DNA of 64,000 bases from Streptomyces sp. NBC_01288 (GCF_035982055.1 NZ_CP108427.1:3720001-3784000), one strand, 5' to 3'. Numbered from the stretch's first letter, positions 43,434 through 51,794 are shown. Numbers and translations: made by a program. The notes: generated by a model from the letters alone, not told the origin.

Positions 43434-44002
43434 CGGGACGCCCCTTCCCCGGCCCCGGCCAGCGACCCGAACCTCCGGTCGTGCCAGAGCAACGGCCGCC
43501 CCGACGCCACCTGCACCACCGCCACCCTTCCCACCACCGCGCTGTGGTCGCCGTAGCGGCGGATGTCCTCGACCAGGCAGACCGACCAGCCGAGCGCGTC
43601 GCCGAAGACGGGTGCTCCCAGGACCGGGCGGAGCGGGACCTCGCGGAACCGCTCGGTCGGTGAGACGGCCGGATCCGCGAAGCGGGCGGCCCGCGAACGC
43701 TGGTTGTCCCGGAGCAGGTTGACCGCGAAGACGCCCTGACCGCCGATCGCCGACAGGGTGTGGGAGCCGTTGCGCAGACAGGCGAGCAGGAGGGGCGGCC
43801 GGGCCGACAACGACGTGAGGGCGGAGACGGTCATCCCTGCCGGCCGCCCGTCCCCGCCCTGGGTGGTGACCACGGTGACGCCGGAGGCGAGTTTCGCGTA
43901 CAGGCGCAGGCAGTGCTCGGTGTCCGGGCCGGGCTCGTCCCGCAACTGCTCGCCCGGGTCCGGCGGCCGGGCCAGGGCGAGGTTCAGGGCGAGGTCAGCC
44001 AT
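43430..44002 (-). CDS. flavin reductase (NADH:FMN oxidoreductase-like)
   Basis: 190 residues. The flavin-reductase split-barrel shows as LRLYAKLASGVTVVTTQGGDGRPAGMTVSALTSLSARPPLLLACLR, GVFAVNLL and GDHSAVVGRVAVV. It supplies reduced FMN or FAD to a partner monooxygenase; the acyl-CoA-dehydrogenase-like protein in this cluster is the likely partner. The ATG overlaps the SRPBCC stop by 8 bases, so expression is coupled. In valanimycin biosynthesis VlmR plays such a role for VlmH. Confidence 0.93.
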   Translation of the reverse strand: MADLALNLALARPPDPGEQLRDEPGPDTEHCLRLYAKLASGVTVVTTQGGDGRPAGMTVSALTSLSARPPLLLACLRNGSHTLSAIGGQGVFAVNLLRDNQRSRAARFADPAVSPTERFREVPLRPVLGAPVFGDALGWSVCLVEDIRRYGDHSAVVGRVAVVQVASGRPLLWHDRRFGSLAGAGEGASR

Positions 44003-44462
44003 GCGCGGCGTCCGCGAGACCGGCCGGTGACACCGTGCCGAGCAGACCCTGGAGGATCTTCTCGATGTTGGTGCGTAACGTCGACTCGGCCACCGGGTCG
44101 AGGATCTCGGCCAGCGTGGGGATCCCCAGGTCGAACGAGGCCCGGAAGGTGACGGTGGTGCCGTCCGGGTGCGCCGCGCAGGCCCAACTGCCTTCAAAGG
44201 TCTCGAAGTCGCCGCTGAGCTGCTCGAACGCGATGGAGCGGGTGGCCGGCGAGAAGGTGTCGCGTTCCGTCCAGCGCATCAGCCCGTTGCGGAAGGCGAC
44301 CGTCCACGCGGAGACCACGGAACCGTCGGGTCGCGGCGGCTGCACCTCCACCGCGCGGACCGTGGTGGTGAGTTCGGGATACCGGCTGAAGTCGCTGATC
44401 CTCCGGTAGGCGTGCTCGGGGTCGATGCCCTGGGCTGTCATCCGGACTGTCACATGGCGCAT
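43995..44462 (-). CDS. SRPBCC (aromatase/cyclase-like) protein
   Basis: 155 residues with a START-like fold: MRHVTVRMTAQGIDPEHAYRRI, SRYPELTTTVRAVEV, NGLMRWTERDTF, FEQLSGDFETFEGSW and the amphipathic C-terminal helix. Related in fold to, but clearly different from, the other SRPBCC protein in the set. It may bind a pathway intermediate. It overlaps the flavin reductase start. A 68-base gap separates it from the aminotransferase gene. Confidence 0.88.
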   Translation of the reverse strand: MRHVTVRMTAQGIDPEHAYRRISDFSRYPELTTTVRAVEVQPPRPDGSVVSAWTVAFRNGLMRWTERDTFSPATRSIAFEQLSGDFETFEGSWACAAHPDGTTVTFRASFDLGIPTLAEILDPVAESTLRTNIEKILQGLLGTVSPAGLADAAHG

Positions 44463-44530
44463 GGGGTTCGTCCTCACTGACGGGGGGGTGCTGTCGTGCC
44501 GATGTCGTGGGGTGGTGCTGTCCTGACCGG

Positions 44531-46126
44531 TCAGGCGAGGCGGGTGTGCACGGCCCGCAGGGCTTCGGCCAGGGCGTCCAGGAAGAGCTGGGTCTCGTCG
44601 GCGTCGGCGATCGCCGGGGGCGTCAGCCGGAGCACGCGGGTGGAGTTGAGCGAGTGGTTCACCAGGACGCCCCGGCTCACCAACTCCAGCAGCGTCTCGC
44701 CGACGGCCTGTGCCCGGGCGAACTCGATCCCGATCAGCAGTCCCCTGCCGCGGACCTCGTGCACGAGGCGTTCCCGGTAGGGGGCACAGGCCTCCGCAAC
44801 TCCCCCGAGCAGGTGCCGGCCGAGCGCGGCGGCCCGGCCCACGATGTCCTCACGATCGATCGTCTCCACCGCCGCCAGCGCCGCGGCACAGGCGATCGGC
44901 GAGGCGCCGAAGGTGGAGGTGTGGAGGTAGGGATCGCGGGAGAACGGACGGTAAGCGTCTTTGGTCGCCACCATCGCGGCCACCGGTACGACACCGCCGC
45001 TCAGCCCCTTCCCGACGAGGAGAACATCGGGCACGACACCTTCAGCGTCCACACCCCACCAACTACCGAGCCGCCCCAGCCCGGTCTGCACCTCGTCCAC
45101 GATCAGGAAGGCGCCGTAGGCCCGGCACAGCCCGGCCGCCTCCGCGAGATACCCGGGCGGCGGGATACGCACCCCGCCCTCGCCCTGTACCGGTTCGAGG
45201 ATCACGCAGGCCCGGTCGCGACGCTCACGGAGTGCCGCCTCCAGCTCGTCCAGGTCCCCGTAGGCGACCTGCGTGGTGTCCGGCAACAACGGCTCAAAGG
45301 CCTGCTGGTAAAGGGAGTTGGCGGTGACGCTCAACGCCCCCAGGGTCTTGCCGTGGTACCCGGACACGGTGGTCACCAGCGCGTTGCGCCCATGGGCACG
45401 GGCCAGCTTCAGACCCGCTTCGGTGGCCTCGGCACCGGAGTTGACGAAGTGCACGTGATCGAGCCCCGCCGGCGTACGTGCGGCCAGCGCGGCAGCGGCT
45501 CGCGCGGCAACGGGCTCCAGAAACACCCGGGTGGCCAGCGGATGTACGTCCAACTGCCGCTGCACCGCGTCGAGTACGGCCGGGTGCCGATGCCCCAGGA
45601 TGAAGACGCCGTAGCCCCCGAAGTCCAGATAACGACGCCCGTCATCGGTGTACACCCAGACACCCTGGGATCGGACCTCGGCCATACCGCCGAGCACGGT
45701 ACCCATGACGGCACGGCCGGTGCCGAGGTGACGGCGGTATAGCTCGGCGGTGTCGGGGGGTGTGGGGGTGGGGGTCTCTGCGGTGGGGGGAGCGGCCGGC
45801 TTTGCAAGGGTTGGAGCGGCCATCTCAACGGTGGCTGGAGCGGACGTCTTTACGGTGGCTGGAGCCGCCACCCCTACGGGGGCGGAAGCGACCGCCTCTG
45901 CGGGGGCAAGAGCAGCCACTCCTGTGGGGGCAGAAGCCACCACCCCTGCGGGGACATGAGCAGCCGTCTCTACGGCGGCGGGAGCGGCCACCCCTGCGGG
46001 AGCAGGAGCGGCCATCTCAGCGGGGGCGGGAGCGGTTACCCCTGCGGGCGCGTGAACAGCCACCTCCACGGCGGTAGGAGCAACCACTCCTACGGTGGCG
46101 TGAGCCGCCGCCTCCACGGCGCTCAT
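44531..46126 (-). CDS. class III PLP aminotransferase with long Ala/Val/Pro repeat N-terminus
   Basis: 531 residues. The catalytic part starts about 125 (AELYRRHLGTGRAVMGTVLG) and has VNSGAEATEAGLKLAR, VSGYHGKTLGALS, VDEVQTGLGRLG and the PLP lysine in LLVGKGLSGGVVPV, like acetylornithine/putrescine-type transaminases. Role here: probably amination of an aldehyde made by the acyl reductase encoded just upstream, with which it overlaps by ATGA. The first 120 residues are fourteen degenerate 8-residue repeats (PAGVAAPA, PAEMAAPA, TVEMAAPT), not part of the fold. An internal start nearer residue 120 cannot be excluded. Confidence 0.9.
   Translation of the reverse strand: MSAVEAAAHATVGVVAPTAVEVAVHAPAGVTAPAPAEMAAPAPAGVAAPAAVETAAHVPAGVVASAPTGVAALAPAEAVASAPVGVAAPATVKTSAPATVEMAAPTLAKPAAPPTAETPTPTPPDTAELYRRHLGTGRAVMGTVLGGMAEVRSQGVWVYTDDGRRYLDFGGYGVFILGHRHPAVLDAVQRQLDVHPLATRVFLEPVAARAAAALAARTPAGLDHVHFVNSGAEATEAGLKLARAHGRNALVTTVSGYHGKTLGALSVTANSLYQQAFEPLLPDTTQVAYGDLDELEAALRERRDRACVILEPVQGEGGVRIPPPGYLAEAAGLCRAYGAFLIVDEVQTGLGRLGSWWGVDAEGVVPDVLLVGKGLSGGVVPVAAMVATKDAYRPFSRDPYLHTSTFGASPIACAAALAAVETIDREDIVGRAAALGRHLLGGVAEACAPYRERLVHEVRGRGLLIGIEFARAQAVGETLLELVSRGVLVNHSLNSTRVLRLTPPAIADADETQLFLDALAEALRAVHTRLA
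45780..46123. repeat. 24-base tandem repeat inside the aminotransferase N-terminus, about 14 copies
   Basis: Units of 24 bases, for example ACGGTGGCTGGAGCGGACGT+CTTT and GCGGGGGCGGGAGCGGTTAC+CCCT, run in register with the reading frame (8 codons per unit). Copies vary, but the GGAGC core and CC[AT]CC[CT]CT end recur. Length can change without a frameshift. Confidence 0.93.
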
Positions 46127-47250
46127 GACGCCAGCTCGGTCGGGGCCTGAGCCGTCGGTGTCTGTGCTGTCCGCGAGCGGAGCAGGCCCCCTCGGCCGGT
46201 GGCCCAGCACTCCACGTTGCGTGCCAGCGCCGACCGGATCGCGGCGCGTGTGGGGGCCGTACCGCAGTGCGGTGTTCCCAGGTCGGACGCGAAGGGCAAC
46301 TCCCGTTGGAAGACCAGCAGCAGCTCCGCGTAGTCCTGGAGCCGGCGCCGCACCAGCGCGGGGAAGGACGGCCCCTCCAGCAGCGGAAGCAACAGCCGGT
46401 GCACCGCTTCCACGGGGATCAGCCGCGGCGGGTGCGGGCGTTCACCGTGGTGTCCGGCGAACTCCAGGCAGATGTCGACGACCTCCCGCTGAAGGATGGC
46501 CTCGCGCCCGGCGGTCAGCCAGTACTCGCCCTCGGCGACACCCGACCTGACCAGGTCGCCCACCGCACGGGCCACCACGTCCTGCGGCACCATGTCGATC
46601 CGTGTCCCGGGCGAGCCGGGCAGCACCGGGACCTGGCCCTTGACGATCCCTCCCAGCGCCCGGGTCAGGCCTTGCACCCGGGCGATCCGGCCGGTCGACG
46701 AGTCACCCATGACCAGGGACGGCCGCAGGATGACCCCGGGAACCTCGGCCGACCGTACGGCCTCCTCGGCCGCCGTCTTGGAGGCGAGGTACGCCGCCGC
46801 TCCGGGAAAGCGCTCCTGCTCCTCGGGCGCGAGCGGGTTCGCCACGAAGGCGGTGCTCATGTAGAAGAAGGGCGCGTCGGCGCGGGCCGCCAGGTCGAGC
46901 ATCGACCGGGTGCCGTCCAGGTTGGTGCGCCAGATGTCGGCCGGGGCCAGCCGCCAGTTGGTGGCCGCGGCGGAGTGCACCACCACGTCCACCTCGGCGG
47001 CGAGGTCCAGCCGCTGGGCCGCGGAGAGCCCCAGACCGAGCGCTCTCAGGTCCGCCGTCACCTCCCGTACCCGGGGGTCGTCCAGCGGTGCACGGTGGCG
47101 CAGGCAGATCAGGTCGTAGTCGTCGCAGAGCTCGTCGATCAGGGCTTGGCCGAGTACGCCCGCGGCGCCGGTGAGCAGCAGGGTGGGGCGTTGGTTCCGG
47201 TGGCGGGACGGACGGGACTGACGGGACGGACCGGTGGGTTCTGGCGGCAT
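46123..47250 (-). CDS. extended SDR / acyl-thioester (fatty acyl) reductase-like protein
   Basis: 375 residues. An NAD(P)-binding Rossmann fold with TLLLTGAAGVLGQALIDEL, DVVVHSAAATNWR, FYMSTAFVAN and the catalytic YLASKTAAEEAV (Tyr-x3-Lys) matches the NAD-binding-4/male-sterility group, i.e. reductases that release acyl thioesters as aldehydes or alcohols. No carrier or adenylation domain is attached, so it would act on acyl-CoA or acyl-ACP. Coupled to the aminotransferase (ATGA), consistent with acyl to aldehyde to amine. GGGAG precedes the ATG. The 17-residue basic N-terminus is unusual. Confidence 0.88.
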   Translation of the reverse strand: MPPEPTGPSRQSRPSRHRNQRPTLLLTGAAGVLGQALIDELCDDYDLICLRHRAPLDDPRVREVTADLRALGLGLSAAQRLDLAAEVDVVVHSAAATNWRLAPADIWRTNLDGTRSMLDLAARADAPFFYMSTAFVANPLAPEEQERFPGAAAYLASKTAAEEAVRSAEVPGVILRPSLVMGDSSTGRIARVQGLTRALGGIVKGQVPVLPGSPGTRIDMVPQDVVARAVGDLVRSGVAEGEYWLTAGREAILQREVVDICLEFAGHHGERPHPPRLIPVEAVHRLLLPLLEGPSFPALVRRRLQDYAELLLVFQRELPFASDLGTPHCGTAPTRAAIRSALARNVECWATGRGGLLRSRTAQTPTAQAPTELAS

Positions 47251-47633
47251 GGTTCGGAAACTCCCATCGGGTGGGGGGTGTTGGGGTGGGGCGGGAGGCG
47301 GTCGTGGAGACGTGAGGAGTCGGACCGGGACCGGGACCGAGGTCGCGGTCGCGGTCGGGACCGGGGTCTGGATCAGAGTCCCGACCGCCCGGGGGTGCGG
47401 TCCCGACCGGGGTCGGGATCAGGACCGGGACCGGAGTCGGGAACGGGAACGGGGTCTGGATCGGAGTCGAGGTCGGGACCGGGGTCTGGACCAGGATCGG
47501 GGTCACGGTCGCGGTCGCGGTCGCGGTCGGGATCGGGATCGGGATCAGGGGCAGGACCGGGATCGAGGTCGGCACCGAGACCCGGACCGGCACCCACACC
47601 CGCACCGGCACCGGCACCGGCACCGGCACCGGA
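47251..47633. repeat. 383-base gap of degenerate hexanucleotide repeats
   Basis: From about 47310 the sequence is built of GGGACC, GGTCGC, GGATCG and CACCGG hexamers (blocks such as GGTCGCGGTCGCGGTCGCGG near 47510 and CACCGGCACCGGCACCGG near 47605). On the + strand these produce frames with RDRDRDRD/RGRG, and on the − strand PDPDPD, all artefacts. No gene. It separates the acyl reductase from the flavoprotein upstream. Confidence 0.85.
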
Positions 47634-48764
47634 TCAGGCAACAGTCAGCGGGCCATCCGCCAGGTACGCCGCCAGCGGCCCGGTCATCCTGGACCGTGCC
47701 GGCGGGTGCAGGGAGAGCCCGTTGGCGCAGGCCGCGAGGTGTCCGACCTCGTCCGAGCTCATGAAGTTGAGGCCGCCGAGCAGCTCCACCGCCCGGGGGA
47801 CGATGCGAGCAAGGGCGTCCTGGACGCAGTACCGCACGTACAGCGAGTCGGCGAGCGTCGACTCGTCCGGGCAGCCCTCGTCGAGCCGGCGGGCGACGCC
47901 CTCCGCTGCGGCCATCGCGCCCTCGGCCTCCACCAGCAGCCGGATCCGCTCGGACTCGGGCACCCGCTCGTTGAGCAACACCCGCTCCACCAGCGCACTG
48001 GCGACCCCGAGATAGCTCCCCGTCATCAGCAGCTCGAACCAGACCAGGCCCGCGGTCTGTAGTTCGTCCAGGCGCCCCTCCGAGCCCGAGGTCCGCAGCA
48101 GCAGTTCCGGCGGTACGAGCACATCCGTGAGGGTGACTTGATCGCTCTCCGCCCCCGACAAAAAGGAACTGGACCAGAAACCGCTGACGCTCACGCCCTC
48201 GCTCTCGGCGGGCACCAGCGCCACCGCCAGCTCGTCACGCGCCCCCCGCTCACCGGGTACCAGGACACTGGCCGTGAGCAGATCCATGGACCGGGCGAGA
48301 CTGCACGGCCGCTTCACCCCGCTGATCCGCACCCCGTCGGGTCCCACCGTGGCGGTCATCGACGGCGAGAGGATGCCGGCGCCCGGCCGCCCCTCGGCGA
48401 AGCCGGAGGCCACCAGGCGGTTGCCGGAGGCCACCCCTTCGACGAGCATCCACTCCAGGCCCTCGCCGTCGGTGACCAGCCCAACCAGGGTGGCCATGGA
48501 GAAGTGGTGCATCGTGGTAGCCACGGCAAGGGACGGCGACCTGCTGCCCAGCGCACGCTGCACCCGCAAGGCGTCCAGCGCGCCGGCGCCCTTCCCCTTG
48601 CAGGAGACCGGCACCACAAGCCCCGGACCACCGCTGTCACGGAAGAGCCCGATACCGGGGCTGCGCGGACTCTCCAACTCCATGAGCGGCACCGCCCGCA
48701 GACTCTCGTCGAGCCCCGGCAACAACTTCGTCAGTACAGCGCGTTCGCGCTCCAGAAACCTCAT
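47634..48764 (-). CDS. acyl-CoA dehydrogenase-superfamily flavoprotein, possible amine N-hydroxylase
   Basis: 376 residues. ACAD-fold features: LAVATTMHHFSMATLVGLV, GNRLVASGFAEG, DGVRISGVKRPCSLARSMD, and the C-terminal helical domain AAAEGVARRLDEG…LYVRYCVQDALARIVPRAVELLGGLNFM. The catalytic base Glu of true dehydrogenases is not evident at the usual place. The superfamily also includes flavin-dependent N- and S-monooxygenases such as VlmH (isobutylamine N-hydroxylase) and DszC. A cognate flavin reductase in the cluster supports that reading over beta-oxidation. GGGGAGCAC precedes the ATG. Confidence 0.85.
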   Translation of the reverse strand: MRFLERERAVLTKLLPGLDESLRAVPLMELESPRSPGIGLFRDSGGPGLVVPVSCKGKGAGALDALRVQRALGSRSPSLAVATTMHHFSMATLVGLVTDGEGLEWMLVEGVASGNRLVASGFAEGRPGAGILSPSMTATVGPDGVRISGVKRPCSLARSMDLLTASVLVPGERGARDELAVALVPAESEGVSVSGFWSSSFLSGAESDQVTLTDVLVPPELLLRTSGSEGRLDELQTAGLVWFELLMTGSYLGVASALVERVLLNERVPESERIRLLVEAEGAMAAAEGVARRLDEGCPDESTLADSLYVRYCVQDALARIVPRAVELLGGLNFMSSDEVGHLAACANGLSLHPPARSRMTGPLAAYLADGPLTVA

Positions 48765-49077
48765 GTGCTCCCCTGCTCCGGGACGACCCGGTCGCGCTGA
48801 ACCCCGTCCGGCGGACGGGAATGACGGGTGGCGGAAATGACGGGACGGCGGACTGGCAGGACCGGCGAGACCAGCGGGACCGACAGAACGGGCCGGACGG
48901 CGGGACCGGTCGGACAGGCGGGACGGGCAGGACTGACAGGACGGATCGGATAGGCGGGACCGGAACCACGGACCGGGCTGAACCGCTAGGACACACGGCA
49001 CCGGCCAGCCGACGGAACTGGTCGCCCGGGCCCGCCCCACAGCACCCGGGGTCTGCCCTACAGCACCCGGCCCCGCC
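48765..49077. repeat. 313-base gap with short GGAC/GGCGGGAC repeats
   Basis: Degenerate repeats of GGACGG, GGCGGGACCGG and GGACAGGCGGGAC fill 48830–48970, and three copies of CC(C/T)(A)CAGC(A)CCCGG stand at about 49035–49090, the last reaching the end of the next gene. No coding frame with normal codon use. Confidence 0.7.
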
Positions 49078-50049
49078 CTACAGCGCCCGCGTGGCCCGCA
49101 ACAACTGCCACACCGCAGCAAGCCCGGGCCGCCCCTGAAAGGCGATGTACTCGGGCAGCACCACATGCGGCGCCCATTTCCGCTTGTACTCAAGCTGCGC
49201 GGCAGCCGGATAGATCCGCTCGCCGTGCTGGGCGAGCAACCGCACGCAGCGCGTGAAAGTACGGCTCGCACACGGCAGTTCGTGCTCGTCGGAGAGACCG
49301 GTGAAGGGCGTGAAGCCGAAGTGCAGCCAGCCCGCGCCGTCGGCCGACATCCGCTCCATCGCGGTCGCGTTCAGCGCCTCCATCACCCCGGGCGGAGCGT
49401 CCGGGGAACGCCGGCTGAGGTCGTGCAGCCAGCCCTGCCGGCTGCCGAACACCGGGGAGTAACTGATGTACCCGACGGCCGCCCCGCCGATCCGCCCCAC
49501 GAACAACCGCCGGTGCCGCTGGGCCAGCCCGGTCCGCTCCCCCACCAGAAAGCGCAGTTCCTTCGCACCGCCCTTGCCCCGCAGCCAGGCCCGGTCGATC
49601 AGATCCAGCTCGCTCTGCACCTCCTCGTCGGCCACGGAGGGAGCCTCGACCACCTCAAGACCGGCGCGACGGGCCCTGGATATCTTGTTCCGCAGCCGTA
49701 CGAAGGCCGATCCGCGCAGCGTGAACCGGGCCAGGTCGACCGCGTACGACGCCCCGAGCTGGTTCACCGTGAACCCGTGCGCGCCGTACAACTCGGCGTC
49801 CGCCCGCTGTAGTTGTACGGCCACCAGCCGCCGCGGCCGGGCCTGCGCCGCGAAGGCGTCCAGCAGTCCCGCACGCTGCTCCTCCGCAGCGAAGGGACCC
49901 GCGAACTGCAACAGGTGACGCCCCGACCGCCGATAGACGCAGGTGCCGTCGAAACGTGGATCCCGGAAGTATTCATTGCCCTGATTGAGGGCAAGGAAAG
50001 AGCTCGGATTGTCACTGTGCCGGACCAGGGTCTCAAAGACGGACGGCAT
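49078..50049 (-). CDS. DUF2156 / MprF-C-like aminoacyl- or acyltransferase (VlmA-like candidate)
   Basis: 323 residues. Double-GNAT fold as in lysyl-phosphatidylglycerol synthase C-terminal domains: GNEYFRDP, YGAHGFTVNQLGASYAVDLARF, RLRNKISRARRAGLEVVEAP (basic signature), GAAVGYISYSPVFGSRQGWLHDLSRR, MERMSADGAGWLHFGFTPF. No membrane helices, so it is the transferase alone. Such proteins take an amino acid from aminoacyl-tRNA; VlmA moves serine to an alkylhydroxylamine in valanimycin biosynthesis and is related to MprF. GAGGGG precedes ATG 50049, which lies inside the end of the upstream membrane-protein gene. Confidence 0.85.
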   Translation of the reverse strand: MPSVFETLVRHSDNPSSFLALNQGNEYFRDPRFDGTCVYRRSGRHLLQFAGPFAAEEQRAGLLDAFAAQARPRRLVAVQLQRADAELYGAHGFTVNQLGASYAVDLARFTLRGSAFVRLRNKISRARRAGLEVVEAPSVADEEVQSELDLIDRAWLRGKGGAKELRFLVGERTGLAQRHRRLFVGRIGGAAVGYISYSPVFGSRQGWLHDLSRRSPDAPPGVMEALNATAMERMSADGAGWLHFGFTPFTGLSDEHELPCASRTFTRCVRLLAQHGERIYPAAAQLEYKRKWAPHVVLPEYIAFQGRPGLAAVWQLLRATRAL

Positions 50050-50527
50050 CCGCACCCCTCGGGGACTCATCGGAATCATTTACGGCCGAATTCGAGTACG
50101 CCCGCTCGAAATCGACATAGGCCGGATGCGGATGCGGCTCGAAAAGCACCCCGAACGGTTTGAGCGAATTCCCGAACAGGGCACGGTCCCCCAGCAGATG
50201 CAGCGGAAGAGCGAGCAACGCCCATTCCGGCTCCACCAGCACCGCCCACACCACGGCGACGACACCGGCGGTCACCAGGCTGTGCATGGTGTTGTACGCC
50301 ACGAAGTACCACCGCGAGACACACCCGCCCCGGCTCCTCCGGAAGGCCAGCGCGCCGGGAAGATAACCGATGACGTCGATGACGACGAAGAGGGCGATGA
50401 ACACCCCCCACCGGATCTCCGATAAATGCCGCACGGCGAGCACGGCACAGACGACCAGGCCGCCCAGCCATTCCAGGCGCAGCAGCAGGAAGGTGGTTCT
50501 CGTCTCGAATCTGTTTTTCGCATCCAT
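50033..50527 (-). CDS. integral membrane protein, first gene of the leftward set
   Basis: 164 residues, four predicted helices (RLEWLGGLVVCAVLAV, VFIALFVVIDVIGYLPGAL, MHSLVTAGVVAVVWAVLV, and a last shorter one). Polar motifs RWYFVAYNTMHS and HLLGDRALFGNSLKPFG resemble the uncharacterised DUF4260 pattern YN-x3-H … DR-x-G-x-GLK, a weak match. His/Asp/Arg at helix ends could make an active site. It overlaps the transferase gene by 17 bases, so they are coupled. Azoxy pathways contain membrane proteins of unsettled role, but I cannot show homology. GGAGGGCAC precedes the ATG. Confidence 0.8.
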   Translation of the reverse strand: MDAKNRFETRTTFLLLRLEWLGGLVVCAVLAVRHLSEIRWGVFIALFVVIDVIGYLPGALAFRRSRGGCVSRWYFVAYNTMHSLVTAGVVAVVWAVLVEPEWALLALPLHLLGDRALFGNSLKPFGVLFEPHPHPAYVDFERAYSNSAVNDSDESPRGADAVRL

Positions 50528-50612
50528 GTGCCCTCCACCCTTCACCCTTGTTTACGGGGCAGGCGGAGGAAACCCTCACAGGAAAACAAATACGGAATTA
50601 ATCACTTTTACG
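50528..50612 (-). promoter_or_regulatory. AT-rich promoter region of the leftward biosynthetic genes
   Basis: The 85 bases before the membrane-protein gene are markedly AT-rich on an otherwise GC-rich background (TTACGATAAAA, AATTAATCAC, GGAAAACAAATACGG on the + strand). This is the natural place for the promoter of the gene set and for binding by the SARP regulator. Two leftward TTTCCT pieces recur 13 bases apart, but a standard SARP heptamer array is not clear. Confidence 0.45.
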
Positions 50613-50655
50613 ATAAAACCACGAGGCCGGAACCATGTCCTGGCTCCGGCCTCGT
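50613..50655 (-). terminator. rho-independent terminator after the left small membrane-protein gene
   Basis: ACGAGGCCGGA (50621–50631) pairs perfectly with TCCGGCCTCGT (50645–50655). On the leftward strand the hairpin is followed by GGTTTTATCG. It isolates the biosynthetic promoter from the gene upstream. Confidence 0.85.
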
Positions 50656-50707
50656 CTGTCACCGGTGGCATGTGAGGATCCAGCCGACGACGGTCACCGC
50701 CGGGCCG

Positions 50708-51043
50708 TCAGCCGGAGACCCGGCGTCCCCTCCAGACCAGAATCGCCTCGCCCACGAGCGCGAGGATCACCAGCACCGCACAGCATCCGAAACCGATCAG
50801 CCCCGCCGCGACCACGTAGAGCGAACCCGGGTCCGTACACGCCCAGCTGGACGAGCAGTTGACGGTCCCCGGATTCGCCGGCGGCCCCATCGCGACCCAG
50901 CCGATGACGACGCAGAGCACGGAGACGACGGCCGCGGCGGCCAGCAGGACCCACCGGACCCGCCGGGCGCCCCACCACGACAGGACCCATCCCACGACGA
51001 TCACCGCCGGCAGGATGAACACGTAACCGGGGACTACGTCCAC
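50708..51043 (-). CDS. small membrane protein, left copy of a duplicated pair
   Basis: 111 residues with three to four hydrophobic stretches (FILPAVIVVGWVLSWWGA, WVLLAAAAVVSVLCVVIGWVAM, LYVVAAGLIGFGCCAVLVILALVG) and a short outside loop with two Cys (GTVNCSSSWACTDPG). It is paralogous to the protein at 53972–54322, sharing ILSWWG-type, GTV-C and AGLIGF–C motifs. The GTG start overlaps by 10 bases the end of a decayed gene that matches the partner of the intact copy. Family unknown to me. Confidence 0.85.
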   Translation of the reverse strand: MDVVPGYVFILPAVIVVGWVLSWWGARRVRWVLLAAAAVVSVLCVVIGWVAMGPPANPGTVNCSSSWACTDPGSLYVVAAGLIGFGCCAVLVILALVGEAILVWRGRRVSG

Positions 51044-51255
51044 TGTGAATCGCTCCGCGACATCGAGGACATCGAGGTGTGGCCGGTCTGCCGCTGGGTG
51101 ATGTGGTTGCCCATGGCGATCAACCCTACGGTGGGGTGCTTGACGGTCGGCAGGTCACCCGTCGGCTTCCGGGTCCTCACCGCCAGGCCGAGGTCGAGCC
51201 GGTCGCCGGACCTGAGCTTCACTCGCGTGGTCCAGCGCGTCTCGCACAGCGACGC
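51034..51255 (-). pseudogene. truncated C-terminal remnant of the Tat-exported protein
   Basis: The leftward frame reads RTASLCETRWTTRVKLRSGD, then RLDLGLAVRTRKPTGDLPTV, KHPTVGLIAMGNHITQRQTG, ending SDSQWT. This matches the last 75 residues of the protein at 52947–53981 (RTRSLFETKWSTTVKLKSGD …). Upstream of it the similarity stops and no start or signal peptide is found, so about 270 residues are lost. The stop overlaps the next gene by 10 bases, exactly as in the intact pair. Confidence 0.85.
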
Positions 51256-51794
51256 GGTCCGGCTGCGGATCGAGGCGGACGCCCCGCAGGCCCCCGGCCG
51301 ACCGCCCGCAAAAAGGGGCGGCGCCCGTGAGGAGGCAGACGGGCGGTATCCCAGCACCATCCCGGCACCATCCCGGCACGGGAAAAAACCAAGGGCCCGA
51401 CTCCGAAGAGCCGGACCCTCCCTGACCTGCATATTCGCCAGATCAGCGACATGGTGGCATGCCACCCGCTACACGTTGAACCGGACTCCGTAGTGCAGAG
51501 CTCCCACCTGCGGAAACGTTCCTTCGAGTGATCGCATCCAGCACCGATCCAGCACCGTGGGGACTGGTCCAGCGCATCCAGCACGTCCAGCCGCGCCGGC
51601 GCGGTGCGAGGAAGCCTCCGGCAGGTCGGCCGACGGGCACGGCCGGTCGGCACACCCCCGGTGGCGTGCAGGACACCGATCAGGTGGATCAACCCCGGCT
51701 GCGGCCTCATCTCGTGCTCTTCGGTCCCGGCAACCCCGACCATGTGGAGTCGCGCCCCGGTGCCCATCGAAGCAAACACCCAAGGACCACCATC
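51256..51794. other. 539-base region with terminator and ychF-like scar, no intact gene
   Basis: Holds CACCATCCCGG direct repeats (51356–51380), the leftward terminator listed separately, and at 51469–51530 a leftward frame ending YGVRFNV-stop that resembles the end of YchF (VEFRFNV-stop). The DNA CACGTTGAACCGGACTCC is close to the YchF end CACGTTGAAGCGGAACTCC. Open frames across the rest lack codon bias. It looks like a recombination junction. Confidence 0.55.
51383..51418 (-). terminator. rho-independent terminator downstream of the SARP gene
   Basis: GGGCCCGACTC (51393–51403), loop CGAA, GAGCCGGACCC (51408–51418); the pairing tolerates two mismatches. On the leftward strand the stem is followed by TTGGTTTTTT. 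Confidence 0.8.

Noticed and set aside
42087..43556. Frames antisense to the DAO oxidase
   Set aside because: The oxidase has clear FAD motifs and coupled neighbours; the opposite frame is compositional.
47310..48015. Arg-Asp/Arg-Gly repeat protein on the rightward strand
   Set aside because: Comes from hexanucleotide repeats followed by antisense of the flavoprotein gene; no start signal or codon bias.
47634..48764. Ordinary beta-oxidation acyl-CoA dehydrogenase
   Set aside because: Not excluded, but the flavin reductase, aminotransferase and DUF2156 neighbours make an N-hydroxylase more likely; recorded as a hypothesis.
51469..51783. 104-codon leftward frame ending RFNV as a gene
   Set aside because: Cys/Arg/Pro-rich without domain or ribosome site; only its last codons resemble YchF, so it is treated as a scar.
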